Shown here one piece after another: positions 61,261 to 64,000 of a stretch of DNA of 64,000 bases. Both the position numbers and the translations under genes were made by a program. The stretch lies in NCBI RefSeq assembly GCF_042678485.1, contig NZ_JBHTKR010000004.1, positions 310,001 through 374,000 of the forward strand, written 5' to 3'. Source of the DNA: Seohaeicola saemankumensis (GTDB taxonomy: Bacteria > Pseudomonadota > Alphaproteobacteria > Rhodobacterales > Rhodobacteraceae). Numbering within the stretch: position 1 is the first letter of the stretch; each line of letters begins with the position of its first letter. Below the pieces are notes generated by a model, which searched no databases, was not told the origin of the DNA, and was given only the letters and a program-made list of their open reading frames with translations.

Positions 61261-61860
61261 ATGTCCGACGCGGAAAAGCATAATGCCGAGATGAAGGCGC
61301 TGCAAAAGGCACAGCGCGAAAAGATCGCGGAGGCAGGCGATCCCGCCCGCGGGCTGGTGCTGGTGCACACTGGCGATGGCAAGGGCAAGTCCAGTTCTGC
61401 ATTCGGGGTGGTGATACGGGCGCTGGGCTGGGGTCAATCCGTGGGCGTGGTCCAGTTCATCAAGGGCACATGGGTTACCGGCGAGAAGCAGTTCTTCGAC
61501 AAGTTGGGCGGCGTGACCTGGGCTACGATGGGTGAGGGCTTCACCTGGGATACGCAGGACCGTGACCGTGATATCGCCGCTGCCGAGGCGGCTTTTGCCA
61601 AGGCCCGTACCATGATGGAAAGCGGTGATTTCGATCTGGTTGTCCTGGACGAGGTCAATATCGCGCTGCGCTATGACTACCTGACGCCCGAGGCCGTCAT
61701 TGCAGGGCTTGACGCGCGCCACCCCCGTTCTGGGGTGATCCTGACAGGGCGGGATGCGCCCCAGGCCCTTTGTGACTATGCGGATCTGGTCAGCGAGATG
61801 CGCGAGGTCAAGCATCCCTATCAGGCCGGGATCAAGGCGCAGCGCGGCATTGATTTCTGA
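61261..61860 (+). CDS. cobO: Cob(I)yrinic acid a,c-diamide adenosyltransferase
   Basis: A 199-residue CobA/BtuR-type adenosyltransferase that adds the 5'-deoxyadenosyl group to corrinoids. Walker A is in LVLVHTGDGKGKSSSAFG, followed by RALGWGQSVGVVQFIKGTW, LVVLDEVNIALRYDYL and VILTGRDAPQALCDYADLVS. The ATG at 61261 follows AGGAAAGGGG. It supplies coenzyme B12; queG, another corrinoid user, lies in the same window. A strong hairpin follows the stop. Confidence 0.95.
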   Translation: MSDAEKHNAEMKALQKAQREKIAEAGDPARGLVLVHTGDGKGKSSSAFGVVIRALGWGQSVGVVQFIKGTWVTGEKQFFDKLGGVTWATMGEGFTWDTQDRDRDIAAAEAAFAKARTMMESGDFDLVVLDEVNIALRYDYLTPEAVIAGLDARHPRSGVILTGRDAPQALCDYADLVSEMREVKHPYQAGIKAQRGIDF

Positions 61861-61869
61861 AATGCGAAA

Positions 61870-61891
61870 GGGGCCGCGCGGTCGCGGCCCC
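61870..61891. terminator. Bidirectional hairpin between cobO and ilvE
   Basis: GGGGCCGCG (61870-61878) pairs perfectly with CGCGGCCCC (61883-61891) around CGGT. It lies between convergent genes and can end both. Confidence 0.8.
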
Positions 61892-61914
61892 CTGCGTTTG
61901 ATCACATCCGAAGA

Positions 61915-62781
61915 TCAGCTGCGAACCAGCTTTTCGTAGCTTTCCGCGATATCGCGGGTGAGAGCGCCGACTTCGAAATTGTAGCTGCCGATCTGGCCCA
62001 CGGGGGTCACTTCGGCGGCGGTGCCGGTCAGCCAGCATTGCTGGAAGCCTTCCATTTCCTCGGGCATGATGTGACGCTCGTGCACGGTGATGCCCTTGTC
62101 CTTGAGCATCCCGATCACGGTCTGGCGCGTCAGCCCGTTCAGGAAACAATCGGCAAGCGGCGTATGCACCTCACCATCCTTGACGAAGAAGATGTTGGCG
62201 CCGGTCGCTTCGGCAACATAGCCGCGGTAATCCATGAACAGCGCGTCCGAACAGCCCTTGGCTTCGGCGGTGTGCTTGGAGGTGGTGCAGATCATGTAAA
62301 GACCGGCGGCCTTGGCATGGACGGGAATGGTCTCGGGCGAGGGGCGTTTCCATTTTGAGATGTCAAGCTTGGCGCCCTTCATCTTGGCATCCCCATAGTA
62401 GTTGCCCCAGCCCCAGACCGCGATGGCCAGATGCACAGGGTTGCGGGCCGAAGACACGCCCATGTCTTCACCGGCACCGCGCCACGCCACCGGGCGCACA
62501 TAGGCATCTGTCAGGCCGTTGGCCTCAAGCGTCGCTTTCTTCGCGGCTTCGATTTCATCCACGGAGAAAGGGATCTGGAAATCCAGGCAGCTTGCCGAAA
62601 AGTGCAGGCGTTCCGAATGTTCACGGCTCTTGAAGATCTTGCCGTTGTAGCACCGCTCGCCCTCGAAGACCGAGCTGGCGTAATGCATCGCATGGGTCAG
62701 GATGTGCACATTGGCGGACCGCCAGTCTACCAGTTTGCCATCCATCCAGATCTTGCCATCGCGGTCATCATATGCAGCCAT
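61915..62781 (-). CDS. ilvE: Branched-chain amino acid aminotransferase
   Basis: A 288-residue fold-type IV PLP enzyme for the last step of valine, leucine and isoleucine synthesis. Motifs are VHILTHAMHYASSVFEGERC, the PLP lysine in YMICTTSKHTAEAKGCSDAL, YVAEATGANIFFVKDGEV and CFLNGLTRQTVIGMLKDKG. GGGAG lies 6 bases before the ATG. Length fits IlvE. It is divergent from the petP-petR pair. Confidence 0.95.
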   Translation of the reverse strand: MAAYDDRDGKIWMDGKLVDWRSANVHILTHAMHYASSVFEGERCYNGKIFKSREHSERLHFSASCLDFQIPFSVDEIEAAKKATLEANGLTDAYVRPVAWRGAGEDMGVSSARNPVHLAIAVWGWGNYYGDAKMKGAKLDISKWKRPSPETIPVHAKAAGLYMICTTSKHTAEAKGCSDALFMDYRGYVAEATGANIFFVKDGEVHTPLADCFLNGLTRQTVIGMLKDKGITVHERHIMPEEMEGFQQCWLTGTAAEVTPVGQIGSYNFEVGALTRDIAESYEKLVRS

Positions 62782-62989
62782 CGGTCACTCCCTGCGTCGC
62801 GTGCTTTGCGAATATTGCGTTCAAAATGTCCGGTTCGGACATAAAGTTGCGTGGAAACTGCGATTCGCTACCAGTTACATCTTGGAATGTCAACAAGACT
62901 GACTTAAACTGCCCCTATCCGAGGCAGTCTGTCCATACGGGCTGACGCGCGTCACGGAACATTACCATACTGAACCGGAGGGGGGAGGC

Positions 62990-63490
62990 ATGATGTCGGA
63001 CGCACCGGGCGGTGAATCTCTGCTGTTTCTCACGGATGAACAGTTGCGCCAGGGGATCGAGGCGATGTTCTTCGCCTACCGTGGTTTCACGGCGGATCCG
63101 GACCGGATCCTGGCGGGCATGGCCTATGGCCGGGCCCATCACCGCGCCATCCATTTCATCAATCGCGCGCCCGGCACCACGGTGAACAATCTTCTGGTTC
63201 TTCTGGGAGTGACCAAGCAATCGCTGAACCGGGTCCTGCGTACATTGGTCGAGGATGGGCTGGTCGAAAGCAAGGTCGGAAAAACCGACAAGCGCGAGCG
63301 TCACCTCTACCTGACCGAAGCCGGCGAGGCGCTGGAGCGCAAGCTGTCCGACGCACAGCGGGCGCGCATGCGTTCGGCCTATCGTGCGGCGGGTCCGCAG
63401 GCCGTGGCGGGTTTCCGGCAGGTTCTGGAGGCGATGATGGATGGCGATCTGCGCCGCAAGTATCAAGCTTTGCGGGATAGCGGGACATGA
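62990..63490 (+). CDS. petP: MarR-family regulator, PetP-like
   Basis: A 166-residue winged-helix regulator: EAMFFAYRGFTADPDRILAG, YGRAHHRAIHFINRAPGTTV, NNLLVLLGVTKQSLNRVL and LVESKVGKTDKRERHLYLT (wing). In Rhodobacter, petP and petR form a pair linked to cytochrome bc1 expression and growth, and the same order is seen here with a 4-base overlap. An ATG doublet starts the gene after GGGGGGAGG. The name is by family shape and neighbour. Confidence 0.75.
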   Translation: MMSDAPGGESLLFLTDEQLRQGIEAMFFAYRGFTADPDRILAGMAYGRAHHRAIHFINRAPGTTVNNLLVLLGVTKQSLNRVLRTLVEDGLVESKVGKTDKRERHLYLTEAGEALERKLSDAQRARMRSAYRAAGPQAVAGFRQVLEAMMDGDLRRKYQALRDSGT

Positions 63491-64000
63491 GCCGACAGGA
63501 TTCCCATCTGCTGATCGTCGATGACGATGAACGCATCCGCGGCCTGCTTCAGAAATTCCTGATGCGGCACGGGTTCATGGTGTCGGCCGCGCGTGATGCC
63601 GCGCATGCCCGGCGCATTCTTTCGGGGTTGGATTTCGACCTGATCGTACTGGACGTCATGATGCCGGGCGAAGACGGCGTCAGCCTGACCCGCGCCCTGC
63701 GAGAGACCCGGCAGACGCCCATATTGTTGCTGACCGCCAAGGGCGAGACATCCGACCGGATCGCCGGGCTTGAGGCCGGGGCTGATGACTATCTGGCCAA
63801 GCCTTTCGAGCCCAAGGAACTCTTGCTCAGGATCAACGCGATCCTGCGCCGGATGCCTGAAGCCGCGCCGGTCAACACCGCACCCAAGGTGCTGCAGATG
63901 GGGGCCGTGAGGTATGACATCGAACGCGGCGAGATGTGGCAGGGCGACAGCCTGATCCGGTTGACCGCGACCGAGGCGCAATTGATGCGGATCTTTTCCG
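63487..64000 (+). CDS. petR: OmpR-type response regulator, PetR-like, cut by the window end
   Basis: The ATG at 63487 overlaps the petP stop. The visible 171 residues give a full receiver domain (LLIVDDDERIRGLLQKFL with the acidic pair, phosphorylation Asp in FDLIVLDVMMPGEDG, LLTAKGE, DYLAKPFEPKELLLRI) and the start of a winged-helix output domain (RGEMWQGDSLIRLTATEAQL). The frame continues beyond base 64000. No histidine kinase is visible, as is typical for PetR. Confidence 0.85.
   Translation, partial: MSRQDSHLLIVDDDERIRGLLQKFLMRHGFMVSAARDAAHARRILSGLDFDLIVLDVMMPGEDGVSLTRALRETRQTPILLLTAKGETSDRIAGLEAGADDYLAKPFEPKELLLRINAILRRMPEAAPVNTAPKVLQMGAVRYDIERGEMWQGDSLIRLTATEAQLMRIFS

Overview
The window looks like chromosomal DNA from a marine-type alphaproteobacterium of the Rhodobacteraceae (Roseobacter group). 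The grounds are the GC-rich codon use, a petP/petR-like MarR plus response-regulator pair next to ilvE, the gltD-gltB order, an orphan Hint-domain protein, the EPS-associated MarR regulator and two polyamine-type ABC transporter loci. This is judged from gene content alone; no database search was run.

Left third (1 to about 23.4 kb) is accessory DNA. It holds a cut-off secreted-protein gene, a mini zinc-ribbon protein and a three-cluster [FeFe]-hydrogenase fused to a SnoaL/NTF2-like domain. Then come a DMT exporter, a 2-keto-4-pentenoate hydratase-family enzyme, a small secreted Asn/Gly-rich protein and a MacA/MacB-type efflux system on the minus strand. The rest is a long minus-strand exopolysaccharide (EPS) cluster: galE, a galU remnant, flippase, EpsG-like polymerase, thymidylate-kinase-like, APH-like phosphotransferase, acetyltransferase, nucleotidyltransferase-like protein and three glycosyltransferases. 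An EPS-type MarR regulator and a NusG/RfaH-like antiterminator stand next to it. The area is littered with decayed gene pieces: three fragments of a GSU2403-type nucleotidyltransferase-fold gene, a manC C-terminus with an internal stop, and a truncated galU. The accessory block ends at the 3' end of tRNA-Leu(CAG).

Middle (23.7 to 43.2 kb) is ordinary core metabolism: an NDUFA9-like protein, UppP, glutamate synthase (gltD-gltB), a Hint protein, MtgA, a glutathione S-transferase, QueG, a hydantoinase/oxoprolinase, the threonine degradation pair kbl-tdh, msrB-msrA, dgkA, an outer-membrane beta-barrel protein and a DMT exporter.

Right part (43.3 to 61.2 kb) is a nitrogen-compound uptake and catabolism region. 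Locus 1 is potF-potG-potH-potI plus a PuuB-like oxidase, with a GntR regulator and a class-III aminotransferase divergent from it. Locus 2 is an ectoine-hydrolase-like M24 enzyme, an ArgE-like deacetylase and a GntR regulator. Divergent from these are a second aminotransferase, a second polyamine-type ABC transporter and an SDR. Each ABC locus carries a strong hairpin just after the binding-protein gene. The window closes with cobO, ilvE, petP and the first part of petR, which runs off the right edge.

The most unusual item is the [FeFe]-hydrogenase. Every visible cluster ligand is intact, it carries a C-terminal domain not usual for the family, and no maturation genes lie within the window.
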